Origin: Desulfomonile tiedjei
GTDB taxonomy: Bacteria; Desulfobacterota; Desulfomonilia; Desulfomonilales; Desulfomonilaceae
Direction of reading: 5' to 3'
Assembly: GCA_016218715.1 (NCBI GenBank)
Contig: JACRDG010000027.1
Location: forward strand, 1-35,358
Length of the DNA stretch: 35,358 nt
Position numbers and translations under genes: made by a program. The notes under the pieces were generated by a model. The model worked only from the letters and a program-made list of their open reading frames with translations. It was not told where the DNA came from and made no database searches. How positions within the stretch are numbered: the first letter of the stretch is position 1; each line of letters begins with the position of its first letter. Of this stretch, positions 14,944-21,416 are shown piece after piece.

Positions 14944-16221
14944 ATGTTGAATGTGCGCGCACAGGCGGTTTTCTTGCCTGTGGCCATGTCATTCGCGGAG
15001 ACGTCGGCCATTGCCCTTGGATTGGGCGAACTCGAAGCCCTCAGTCTCCGGCTCGCGACGGAGGAAATCTTCTCGTACCTCTGCCGTAAGGCCGCTCCTG
15101 ACCGACAGGTCCGGATACGCCTCACGTCCGGTGGTTATTACGTGGCGGAAGAGTTCGTGTTCCAGGCGGAAGACTTCAACATGCGGGCCTTCAATCTGAC
15201 CGCGTCGGTGAAACCCGGAGAAGATGCCGCACTGGAAGAGACCGGACTCCTCATTGCATCGCGAATGGTTGACCGGTTCAAGTTCGGGGAGTCCAACGAA
15301 GGTCTCCGTCTCAAGCTGATCAAGGAGCGAGTTTATCCGGCGGCCGAGGACCGTCAGCTCCCGCCTGCGAGACCATTGGAACAGTACGTGGTGCGCAGTG
15401 CCGAGCCGGAAGAGCTGAAGGTATTCGTCCGCATGGTAGCCGGGTATCACAATCCTCACGTCGTGCCGAGGGACTTCGCCTACCCGGGAAAGGTTACGGA
15501 CATGGTCGCGTCCGGTGAATACCGTGTTCTCGTAGTCGCCGATCGGGCCGGGCATATTGGCGGCGGGCTTGTGTGGCGCCGAGAAGGTGCCAGACTGGTG
15601 GAATGCTTCGGGCCTTACGTATTCAATCAACCCCACGGATCGGCAATGGCCAAGGAACTCCTCGACGCGTGTATCGGGGCGATCGCCCGGAGTAAGGTGG
15701 TGGGACTGATCAACCGTGCTCCGACTCCGGAGTTTCCGACGGAATACTTCGAGCGCCTGGGCTCCCTCGTGCTCTGCGAGACCGACGGAACGGAGGTCGA
15801 GCTGGAAGCGTACTATCGCGAGCTCGAAGAAGACCTGGGGAGCACTGTGTGGACGCATCCATCTCTCGAGGCGTTCCTCTCCGCGGAGTACCGGCGGCTG
15901 GTCTTTCCGCGAGAGATTCGATCGGTTACCGACGAAGGGGAAACCGAGTGGCCATGTTCGGTGATTTCCGCTGAAGTCGATCGCGGGCAGAGGCGAGTCA
16001 CTCTGCGTCCTGGCTGGCGAGGCCGTGATTGTGGGGAGGTCGTCGCCGCGCACGCGGAACTCTTTGGCGCTGAAGGGATTCCGTGTATCTTCTTCGAGGT
16101 GGATCTGGGGAAACCGTGGCACGCTCATTTTGTTCCTGCACTCCTCAAGAGCCGTTTCCAGCCACGTCTTGTCCTGCCGTGGGGAGGAAAGGGCGATCTG
16201 GTGGTCTTTCAGCGCTCGTGA
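14944..16221 (+). CDS. RsbW-like ATPase domain joined to a GNAT-like region
   Basis: A protein of about 425 residues. Residues 1-130 look like the anti-sigma/HATPase fold of RsbW-type proteins (LNVRAQAVFLPVAMSFAETS, then LSLRLATEEIFSYLCRK), but the N-box Asn that holds magnesium is not evident (EEIFSYL where EExxxN is usual), so ATP binding is doubtful. Residues about 155-300 have acetyltransferase-like features (VVRSAEPEELKVFVRMVAGYHNPHV, VLVVADRAGHIGGGLVWRREG, and a mid-helix AMAKELLDACIGAIARS). The remaining 120 residues are unassigned. ATG 14944 starts right at the RsbW-like strand; GGAAG before it is very close, and an upstream ATG at 14884 has no SD, so the start is uncertain. It follows the actP hairpin by 243 bases and precedes a mobile element. 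Substrate and partners are unknown. Confidence 0.6.
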   Translation: MLNVRAQAVFLPVAMSFAETSAIALGLGELEALSLRLATEEIFSYLCRKAAPDRQVRIRLTSGGYYVAEEFVFQAEDFNMRAFNLTASVKPGEDAALEETGLLIASRMVDRFKFGESNEGLRLKLIKERVYPAAEDRQLPPARPLEQYVVRSAEPEELKVFVRMVAGYHNPHVVPRDFAYPGKVTDMVASGEYRVLVVADRAGHIGGGLVWRREGARLVECFGPYVFNQPHGSAMAKELLDACIGAIARSKVVGLINRAPTPEFPTEYFERLGSLVLCETDGTEVELEAYYRELEEDLGSTVWTHPSLEAFLSAEYRRLVFPREIRSVTDEGETEWPCSVISAEVDRGQRRVTLRPGWRGRDCGEVVAAHAELFGAEGIPCIFFEVDLGKPWHAHFVPALLKSRFQPRLVLPWGGKGDLVVFQRS

Positions 16222-16276
16222 AACGTTTGTGCCGGGCCACGGTTATAGCACGCCTTTGGGATTCCGCACGAAGCAC

Positions 16277-16284
16277 AAGGCCTT
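16277..16284. repeat. target-site duplication, left copy (AAGGCCTT)
   Basis: Eight bases identical to 18921-18928, immediately outside the inverted repeats of the mobile element. The word is itself a palindrome, so its edges could be shifted by a base. Joining 16276 to 18921 restores a plausible uninterrupted intergenic sequence in front of rpoH. Confidence 0.7.
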
Positions 16285-16306
16285 GGTAGTGGGTCAGTTT
16301 GAAAAT
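16285..16306 (+). repeat. left terminal inverted repeat of the transposon
   Basis: A 22 bp match to the reverse complement of 18898-18919; it begins GGTAGTGGGTCAG and directly follows the left AAGGCCTT. Confidence 0.75.
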
Positions 16307-16444
16307 TCTCGATCGGGGGGATGGAGCGCGTTGGCATAAGTGTTGCTAAGCACAAAACACATATGATTTTTGTGTGGAAGGGGAACCAAAAAGCACCCTA
16401 ATCTAGGTGGAGGGCATGGATATAATTTTTCGTCCGATTCGTCT

Positions 16445-17077
16445 TTATGGTTTAGTGCCGATGACCATCCTAATTATGTTTGGAATTGGAATTGGGAAAG
16501 GTGCTCCTGCTTTTGCAAAGACACCATGGGAATTAAGTCCCTCTATCAACATGCTTGCGGCAGAGCAAATTTGGTCGTTTGATTCTGAAGAAGCTGCGAT
16601 TTCAATTCCTGAAGCGGTTATTCCTGAAGCAAGTCTATCATTGACAGCGGTTATTCGCCATCCAGCAGCGGTTAATGCAGCAAGAACTTGGTCCGTCAAT
16701 GGCCCCACGTCTGCGCTGTCCAATAATTTGTCAACAGCGATAGAAGTCCCTGCAAAGGGCTTCAGTTTGTCACGCAAAGCCAGGGCTTGGCTTTGCGACA
16801 ACGACCTTGGTGCCAACTTCTCTTCTATTCTTACCCTTGCCAATCGCTCTTGTTCTGCTTTTTCGTTTGCCTCGGCGGCCTTCGCGTTTGCCTCTGCAGC
16901 TCTTTGTACGGCGACAAAGATTCTTTCATTAGATTCTCGTTGGACAACTTCAGAAACCCGCCTAGCTACTATTCCCGAGATGAAGGCCGAGGTTACACTT
17001 ATTCCCCCCGCGATTGCAGCAATAATCGCAGCCCATGAAGATACCGCTTTCCAATGTGACAAAGATTCTTCCCACAT
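16445..17077 (-). CDS. membrane-anchored coiled-coil protein of unknown function, transposon passenger
   Basis: A 210-residue protein. One membrane segment near the N-terminus (about residues 13-36, SSWAAIIAAIAGGISVTSAFISG) is followed by a charged coiled coil (about 40-90, with AAEANAKAAEANEKAEQERLAR). A C-terminal globular domain (about 95-205) begins RSLSQSQALALRDKLKPFAG and contains a pattern of strands and a helix (LTDQVLAALTAAGW, then a glycine-rich end). I have seen this architecture in many unrelated bacteria as hypothetical proteins but know no function. The ATG has AGGAGA six bases upstream. It lies downstream of the transposase on the same strand and inside the element, so it is probably cargo. 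A long open frame on the other strand is a shadow of this gene. Confidence 0.65.
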   Translation of the reverse strand: MWEESLSHWKAVSSWAAIIAAIAGGISVTSAFISGIVARRVSEVVQRESNERIFVAVQRAAEANAKAAEANEKAEQERLARVRIEEKLAPRSLSQSQALALRDKLKPFAGTSIAVDKLLDSADVGPLTDQVLAALTAAGWRITAVNDRLASGITASGIEIAASSESNDQICSAASMLIEGLNSHGVFAKAGAPFPIPIPNIIRMVIGTKP

Positions 17078-17194
17078 TGACTTCTCCTGGCCGCCATTGT
17101 GGCCTATAGTCTTCTTTTTAGTATGTTTGTGGCTTAGTATAACCGCGTTCGTTTATTTCAAGATTACAGAAATAAAACACGGAAAGTCAAGAAA

Positions 17195-18025
17195 TTAACC
17201 GCAATTCACCAATTTGGCGATCTCTTCTAGCGTCCACACGTGATCAGATACTCCAGCTTCCATCGCGGGGGTGACCCGAAGCGTTCGGTGAATCCGGCCG
17301 AAGTTGTAATACATGAAGTGCAAAGCTACTGCGGCGGCTAAATTCTCGACTTTCTTTGAGAAAGCGTTCGTGAGCCGCGTGAATCTCCGCATTCCCATGC
17401 GCATCGTGAGATTCTGCCGCTCGACGTAACTCGTGGAGATGTGCTCGACGGCTGGTTGACCGGTAATCCTGTGCTTTTCAGCCCCCAAGCACTTCGGTGG
17501 GCTGTACCGTTTCTGTCCTTCAAGCTCACTTCCATAAATCTTAATCAGCATGGCGTAGTCGATGTCGCCACCAAAAGCACCCTCGACCGCGGTCAGATAG
17601 ACCGCGTTGCCATCCGTGGTCAGTTGCACCTTGTTAGCCAGCCGTCCTGCCAGGTCTTCTATGAACACACTCCCCGTCTCACTATCCCTGGCTCCTACCA
17701 TGAAAGACGGCACCAACTTGGTATCAGCATCAATGGCCGTCCAGGTCCAAACGTCCCCGTATCCAAACTGACCCTTCTTGTCATCGGGCAGGTTCTTCTC
17801 TTTAGCGTAGCAGAAAGCCCAGATCTCGTCACATTGAAGGCGCTTGCAAGGCAGGCTCCGCAACACCTTGTCTTGGTATTCCGAGCATGCGCGCCCGATA
17901 TCGACCAGGAGCTTACTCACCGTGTTTTTGCTCGCTCCGGTCATACGAACAGTTGAACGAATCGAATTGCCTTCAACTAGGCAACCGAGGATCTGGGCTC
18001 TTTTTTGTGTGGTCAATCTGTTCAT
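17195..18025 (-). CDS. IS1-family single-ORF transposase
   Basis: A 276-residue transposase of the IS1 family in one uninterrupted frame rather than the frameshifted insA/insB pair of classical IS1. The N-terminal part (MNRLTTQKRAQILGCLVEGN, then RMTGASKNTVSKLLVDIG) is a helix-turn-helix DNA-binding region. The catalytic part starts LQCDEIWAFCYAKEKN, holding the first acidic residue, continues WTWTAIDADTKLVPSFMVG and LTTDGNAVYLTAVEGAFG with the second, and ends with YVERQNLTMRMGMRRFTRLTNAFSKK, where the last acidic residue sits in ERQN. All three acidic positions look intact, so it may be active. I chose ATG 18025, the family's usual start MNRL; upstream codons in frame lie in non-coding sequence. 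The nearest terminal repeats that fit are those at 16285 and 18920. Confidence 0.9.
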   Translation of the reverse strand: MNRLTTQKRAQILGCLVEGNSIRSTVRMTGASKNTVSKLLVDIGRACSEYQDKVLRSLPCKRLQCDEIWAFCYAKEKNLPDDKKGQFGYGDVWTWTAIDADTKLVPSFMVGARDSETGSVFIEDLAGRLANKVQLTTDGNAVYLTAVEGAFGGDIDYAMLIKIYGSELEGQKRYSPPKCLGAEKHRITGQPAVEHISTSYVERQNLTMRMGMRRFTRLTNAFSKKVENLAAAVALHFMYYNFGRIHRTLRVTPAMEAGVSDHVWTLEEIAKLVNCG

Positions 18026-18120
18026 AATGACCATTATGCTTGAGCAGTCAGGCAGTGTCAAGTACTTTTTTCTACAGGTTGTATTATTTGTTGACAAATC
18101 CATGCCCATCTATTGTAATA

Positions 18121-18159
18121 AGGACAAACGGGTGCTTAGCATCGCGATCCGTTTGTCCT
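18121..18159 (-). terminator. perfect 11 bp inverted repeat upstream of the transposase gene
   Basis: AGGACAAACGG (18121-18131) and CCGTTTGTCCT (18149-18159) form a perfect stem with a 17 nt loop. Read toward the transposase, it is followed by TTATTACAAT. It may stop transcripts entering from the flank, a common safeguard in insertion sequences. A second small hairpin, GCTGTT-ATCC-AACAGC, follows at 18170-18185. Confidence 0.45.
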
Positions 18160-18213
18160 CGGAAGGGGAGCTGTTATCCAACAGCCCAAGTCATGACAGC
18201 CCAGAGCAGTTTT

Positions 18214-18475
18214 GCTATCAACACCACGGCTTCTGGGTTTCGCGCGGCCCAACAAAGGACCGCCTTACGTGTTGAACGCCGAGCCCTGCTCGGCCCTTGG
18301 GGTCTTCTCATACGAGAGCCTCCTTTTTGAGGATTCCGGTCGTTGAGACCGGATTAGGACCTGCGCCGCGGTGGATCTTTCTTGCCAGGAGGTCTCCACC
18401 GCTGGCGCGCCCACATAGCGAAAGCACTTGTATCACACCACCTCGGTCGTCAGAAGAGAAATCTGACGTGTCCTA
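18214..18475 (+). ncRNA. highly structured RNA, candidate HEARO/omega RNA of an IscB system
   Basis: About 260 bases without coding potential hold at least five stems in series: TCAACAC/GTGTTGA (18218-18224 with 18269-18275), GCCGAGC/GCTCGGC (18278-18294), CCGGTC/GACCGG (18336-18352), a 13 bp stem with one bulge GCGCCGCGGTGGA/TCCACCGC-T-GGCGC (18363-18408), and CGTCAGA/TCTGACG (18448-18468). From memory, the same order of elements and the short words AGACCGGA, CATAGCG and CACCTC followed by a final hairpin occur in the omega RNA upstream of OgeuIscB. A frame starting with SD and ATG follows at 18536, where iscB would start. This is recall-based pattern matching, not a covariance search. If right, the guide would be encoded just left of about 18214. 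Confidence 0.5.
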
Positions 18476-18535
18476 GATATTTTCTCTTTCGAAAACAACT
18501 ACTTACGCAAAGCTTGATTAGTGAGGGATGACTTT

Positions 18536-18565
18536 ATGGTGGGCAAATATGTACTTGGTTTGTGA
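18536..18565 (+). pseudogene. nine-codon remnant, possibly the start of iscB
   Basis: GAGGGA, then after eight bases ATG opens a frame reading MVGKYVLGL and a TGA. IscB proteins start with a short strand of this kind (x-V-Y-V-(I/L)) before their PLMP motif, and iscB normally sits here relative to its omega RNA. Reading on past the stop gives KKTTLRSEF with no PLMP motif and the next gene ends at 18590, so the rest of iscB is absent. Too short to identify alone; the call depends on the RNA. Confidence 0.3.
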
Positions 18566-18589
18566 AAAAAACAACGTTGAGAAGTGAAT

Positions 18590-18862
18590 TTATTGGCTGG
18601 TATTCTTGGCCCAACGCGCTTGTGCAGCCTTGCGCGCTATCTCTGATCTTTCCTCCGGGGTAAGCTTTTCAGCGCGCGCTTTGCCCCCCTTCAGCCCCCC
18701 CAGGCGACCAAGTTCGACCGCGGCGGGATTCTTCTCGGATTCTTCCGGGGCCGTTTCAGGCTGTTCTTCTCCCGTAGCCTCTTTCAGGATGGCAAAGGCC
18801 AGTGCGTTGAGGTCTCGGGGTCTTTTTTTCTTTTTAGATTCTTGTGCGCTCATGCATCCCAT
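18590..18862 (-). CDS. small basic KGG-motif protein, transposon passenger
   Basis: A 90-residue protein with a Lys/Arg-rich start (SAQESKKKKRPRDLNALAFAIL), an acidic Pro/Glu linker (residues 35-50) and a basic C-terminal repeat-like motif, LGRLGGLKGGKARAEKLTPE followed by EIARKAAQARW. The KGG motif recalls stress-related and histone-like small proteins and suggests nucleic acid binding. Such proteins are often next to transposases, which I recall but cannot check here. The ATG at 18862 lies 36 bases inside the right inverted repeat; a second ATG four codons later (MSAQ) is an alternative start. It faces the same way as the transposase. Confidence 0.65.
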   Translation of the reverse strand: MGCMSAQESKKKKRPRDLNALAFAILKEATGEEQPETAPEESEKNPAAVELGRLGGLKGGKARAEKLTPEERSEIARKAAQARWAKNTSQ

Positions 18863-18897
18863 TATGCCACGGGCGCGCTCCGAAATCTAGGGGGAAG

Positions 18898-18920
18898 ATT
18901 TTCAAACTGACCCACTACCC
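18898..18920 (-). repeat. right terminal inverted repeat of the transposon
   Basis: Reverse complement of the left end with one additional G at the tip (GGGTAGTGGGTCAG). It is directly followed by the right AAGGCCTT. Confidence 0.75.
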
Positions 18921-18928
18921 AAGGCCTT
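18921..18928. repeat. target-site duplication, right copy (AAGGCCTT)
   Basis: Identical to 16277-16284. Its last bases also begin a TTGACA word (18927-18932) just upstream of the rpoH promoter. Confidence 0.7.
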
Positions 18929-18935
18929 GACATTC

Positions 18936-18964
18936 TTGACATGGGTGACTAGGGGATGTATGGT
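18936..18964 (+). promoter_or_regulatory. sigma-70-type promoter of rpoH
   Basis: TTGACA (18936-18941) is a perfect -35, followed after 17 bases by TATGGT (18959-18964). A second TTGACA (18927-18932) overlaps the transposon's target duplication, and TATAGT (18972-18977) is a possible alternative -10, though its spacing does not fit either. The mobile element ends only 15 bases before the -35. Confidence 0.6.
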
Positions 18965-19042
18965 GATACGTTATAGTATTGCCCCGCAACCACTAACCAG
19001 GAGGCAGAATTTGACTGAGTTGTCAGGCGAAGGAGAGGGCCG

Positions 19043-19897
19043 ATGAGCTATCCTGTGGTCCCCGATAGATTCGACCGTTATCTGACGCAGATAAGACAGG
19101 CAAAACCTCTGTCCGCGGAACGAGAATTCGAACTGGCTGTGCGGTACAAGGACCTCGAAGACCGAGAAGCGGCACAGGAATTGATCATCGCCCACCTGCC
19201 GTTCGTGGTGCGAGTGGCATTACGGTATCGCCATTATCTGCTCCCCGTGCAGGATCTCGTGCAAGAGGGGATGATCGGGTTAATGAAGGCCCTGCAACGC
19301 TTCGATCCTCACAAGGGATTCCGCCTGATTTCATTCGCCGTCTGGTGGATCAAGGCGTATATCAAGAACTTCATTGTGCGGTCGTGGAGCCTTGTCAAGC
19401 TGGGAACCACCGACGCGCAGAGGAAGCTCTTCTACCGGATCGGCGAGATTGGGGAACATCCCGATGCCGAGTCCAAGCTCGAGCGCATCAGAGAACTGGC
19501 CGCGGAACTCCACGTCAAGGAAGACGACGTCATCGAGACCGAGGCACGGCTCCGGGCTCGGGACTGGTCTCTCGACCAGGCGATCCTGGACGACAAAACC
19601 GTTACGGGGATTGACCTGCTCGAAGATCCAGGGCCGGACCAAGAAGAACTTCTCATGAATAAGCAGGCGGAACGGGAACTGAGCGTCCTGACGCACAAGG
19701 CCATCGAGAAACTGGACCCGAGAGAGCGCTTCATTATTAACAAGCGGTTCCTGGAAGAATCACCCTGGACACTCCAGCAGATCGGGAACCACTACGGCAC
19801 GACCAGGGACAGAATCCGGCAACTGGAAGAGCGCGCACTTGGCAAACTGCGCCGGGAACTCGAATTCAACCACGCCGAAGCTCTCCTGCCTGCCTGA
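19043..19897 (+). CDS. rpoH: RNA polymerase sigma-32 factor (heat shock sigma factor)
   Basis: A 284-residue sigma-70 family factor of the RpoH type. Region 2 (about residues 45-120) includes DLVQEGMIGLMKALQRFDPH and the -10-recognising RLISFAVWWIKAYIKNF. The RpoH box, which sets it apart from housekeeping sigma factors and links it to chaperone/FtsH control, reads QRKLFY at 126-131. Region 4 (about 220-273) has the helix-turn-helix WTLQQIGNHYGTTRDRIRQL. It is about the usual length. The ATG has AAGGAGAGG just upstream. A small heat shock gene follows 277 bases later, a likely member of its regulon. A mobile element sits directly upstream of its promoter, which could affect expression. Confidence 0.95.
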   Translation: MSYPVVPDRFDRYLTQIRQAKPLSAEREFELAVRYKDLEDREAAQELIIAHLPFVVRVALRYRHYLLPVQDLVQEGMIGLMKALQRFDPHKGFRLISFAVWWIKAYIKNFIVRSWSLVKLGTTDAQRKLFYRIGEIGEHPDAESKLERIRELAAELHVKEDDVIETEARLRARDWSLDQAILDDKTVTGIDLLEDPGPDQEELLMNKQAERELSVLTHKAIEKLDPRERFIINKRFLEESPWTLQQIGNHYGTTRDRIRQLEERALGKLRRELEFNHAEALLPA

Positions 19898-19917
19898 TCC
19901 GCGCAGGAGATCGGAAA

Positions 19918-19947
19918 GCCCCGTGCCGGATCGCGTTCGGCAGGGGC
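19918..19947 (+). terminator. hairpin after rpoH
   Basis: GCCCC-GT-GCCG pairs with CGGC-A-GGGGC around a 9 nt loop, starting 20 bases after the rpoH stop, followed by GTACTTT. The T-run is short but the stem is strong. Confidence 0.6.
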
Positions 19948-20174
19948 GTACTTTCCCAAAACTCTCCCGCATCACCACCCGAACCATCCATACTCTGTAG
20001 AGCCCCGCAAAGTTCTCTGCAATCCTGCCTCTATTTCACCACCATTCTGAGAAATATCGGTTCCCTTGCTTGACATCCGGAAAAGCGTGATGATCTGAGT
20101 ACCGAGTTAACTAAAACGGTAATCTCGGCAGACGGAGCGGCTGAGAGCCAACGTCGAAAAAGGCGGACGCAGAC

Positions 20175-20648
20175 ATGTTCGGTAGCATGGTGCCATGGAG
20201 GCGAAGAGAAGTTTCAACCCTGCCGGAGACGATGATGGATGATCTCCGAAGGGAAATGGACAGACTCTTTGACGGGTTTTTGAGAGAGCCGATGGCTATG
20301 CCCGGCATTTTCGGCGAGCACTTCACCCCGGCCTTCGACATCTCTGAAACGGAGAGCGAGATCATCGTGAAGGCAGAGTTCCCGGAGGTCGATCCGAAGG
20401 ACGTGGATGTCAGCCTTACGGGGAACGTGCTCACCATCAAAGGTGAGAAGAAAGAGGAACGGGAGTCGCAAAACAAGAACATGCACCGATTGGAGCGTGT
20501 CTTCGGTAGCTTCGCCCGGTCTTTCATTCTGCCGTGCGATGTCCAGGAGGACAAGATTCAGGCTACGTACGAGCATGGTGTGCTCGACTTGCGACTCCCC
20601 AAGGCTGAGTCGAGCAAGCCCAGAAAGATCGAGATCCAAGTCCACTAA
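20175..20648 (+). CDS. Hsp20/alpha-crystallin family small heat shock protein
   Basis: A 157-residue ATP-independent chaperone that holds unfolding proteins in the cytoplasm. The N-terminal arm (1-45) contains DDLRREMDRLFDGFL. The alpha-crystallin domain (about 50-140) runs from FTPAFDISETESEIIVKAEF through DPKDVDVSLTGNVLTIKGEK to the family motif GVLDLRLPKAE, and the C-terminal tail ends with KPRKIEIQVH, which carries the IxI-type anchor IEIQV. Length is typical. ATG 20175 has GGCGG at a reasonable distance but no strong SD. A TTGACA word lies at 20070-20075 without a clear -10, and I see no convincing sigma-32 promoter, although control by the neighbouring rpoH product is expected. Confidence 0.95.
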   Translation: MFGSMVPWRRREVSTLPETMMDDLRREMDRLFDGFLREPMAMPGIFGEHFTPAFDISETESEIIVKAEFPEVDPKDVDVSLTGNVLTIKGEKKEERESQNKNMHRLERVFGSFARSFILPCDVQEDKIQATYEHGVLDLRLPKAESSKPRKIEIQVH

Positions 20649-21113
20649 CCCGGACTGCTTCTGAACCTGCGCCAGTTTGACACGGCTCGCATGGTGCTCG
20701 CTGAATGGGGTAGCGGTCGGATGCGGCCGTAGTCGCCGGCCGCTACCTGGAGTCGCGGTGCCAAGTCAGCCAGTTATGGCAGGAGGTATGGTTGGAGAAT
20801 CCCGCGGCCATCCAACGTCCGTCCCTCCGGGACGCGGCATGCGGCTCGCGTAAAGTGCTGGTGAGCACGGCAGTGGCGCGCGAACCGCACCGTTTGCTGT
20901 TATGGTGGTTGAGTCGCCTTCCGAAAATCCAGCGAACGGTGCGGTTCACGTCGCTCATCGCCCCTACGAAGGCGGCCGAAAGTACCTACCGTATTTGTGA
21001 AATGAAGCGCCTCCACCCCTCGCACCTCTCGTGAACCCTTTCAACAGCCTGTGCATCTAATAGAAAGCGGGATGCGCATGCATGTGTCCATCCGCGCGGA
21101 AAGGAGAACAACC
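20649..21113. other. structured intergenic region after hsp20
   Basis: 465 bases without a credible gene. It contains an 8 bp inverted repeat GGTAGCGG/CCGCTACC at 20709-20747 (loop 23) and a long inverted repeat at 20882-20947 (listed separately). Short open frames on both strands lack SD and family likeness. Confidence 0.5.
20882..20947. repeat. 18 bp inverted repeat forming a long hairpin
   Basis: GAACCGCACCGTTTGCTG (20882-20899) and CAGCGAACGGTGCGGTTC (20930-20947) are complementary at 17 of 18 positions around a 30 nt loop. No T-run follows. It could be a small RNA, a relic of a mobile element end or an mRNA-stabilising element. Confidence 0.5.
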
Positions 21114-21416
21114 GTGGCATCAAGAAGAACACGCCGAAAGTTGATGCTCGTCGTTGCCATGGTCCTCAACATGAGTCTTTTCATGGTTTCGCCCTCAAGT
21201 CCGTCGGAATCGGGATTCTCGCTGAACACGGGAAGCGGATATAAGACCCCGCCCATGGGGGTGCAGTTCAGGTGGGAGATGGGGCTCGACGGAAAAGAAC
21301 GGCTAGTCCAGTGGAATGGCTTCGATTTTACGAGGAAAGTCTGGCAACCGGATATCGATGACATCGAGCAGGACATCCAGGCCGCCAGCGACCGGATCAG
21401 AGGCGGAGCCTGGTGA
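21114..21416 (+). CDS. small exported or membrane-anchored hypothetical protein
   Basis: A 100-residue protein not recognised. The N-terminus is basic then hydrophobic (SRRTRRKLMLVVAMVLNMSLFMV), fitting a signal peptide or anchor, with the rest periplasmic: Ser/Pro-rich to residue 25, then an aromatic region (VQFRWEMGL, then WNGFDFTRKVW) and an acidic helical end (DIDDIEQDIQAASDRI). I chose GTG 21114 because AAGGAGA lies seven bases upstream; longer starts add a stretch without an SD. It faces the end of astB across a convergent terminator. Confidence 0.5.
   Translation: MASRRTRRKLMLVVAMVLNMSLFMVSPSSPSESGFSLNTGSGYKTPPMGVQFRWEMGLDGKERLVQWNGFDFTRKVWQPDIDDIEQDIQAASDRIRGGAW

Larger units (their letters stand above)
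16285..18920. mobile_element. IS1-family-like transposon with passenger genes and an embedded structured RNA
   Basis: The ends are near-perfect inverted repeats: GGTAGTGGGTCAGTTTGAAA and two more bases match at 16285-16306 and, reversed, at 18898-18920 (which has one extra G). A second block of likeness lies 40-60 bases inside each end (GGAGCGCG..TGGCATAA). An 8 bp duplication flanks the element. Inside, from right to left, are a KGG-motif small protein, a structured RNA on the opposite strand, an IS1-type single-ORF transposase and a coiled-coil membrane protein. The IS1 family makes 8-9 bp duplications, and its single-ORF members (ISMhu11-type) can be several kilobases long, so the transposase could own these ends. 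Base composition is visibly more AT-rich than in neighbouring genes. Confidence 0.75.

Noticed and set aside
16407-17198. A 263-codon open frame on the plus strand inside the transposon
   Set aside because: It is antisense to the coiled-coil membrane protein, whose SD, membrane segment and heptad pattern are convincing; the plus frame has no family likeness and looks like a shadow.
17130-18186. Possible own ends of the IS1 element close to the transposase (GGCT..ATAAC at 17130 and reversed at 18186)
   Set aside because: The match is weak and gapped, and the flanks show no target duplication, unlike the strong ends at 16285 and 18920.
20060-20100. Sigma-32 promoter in front of hsp20
   Set aside because: TTGACA is present but no CCCCAT-like -10 follows at the right distance; control by RpoH remains only an expectation.
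20743-21034. Short open frames on both strands in the gap after hsp20
   Set aside because: They overlap each other and a long inverted repeat, have no SD and resemble no family.
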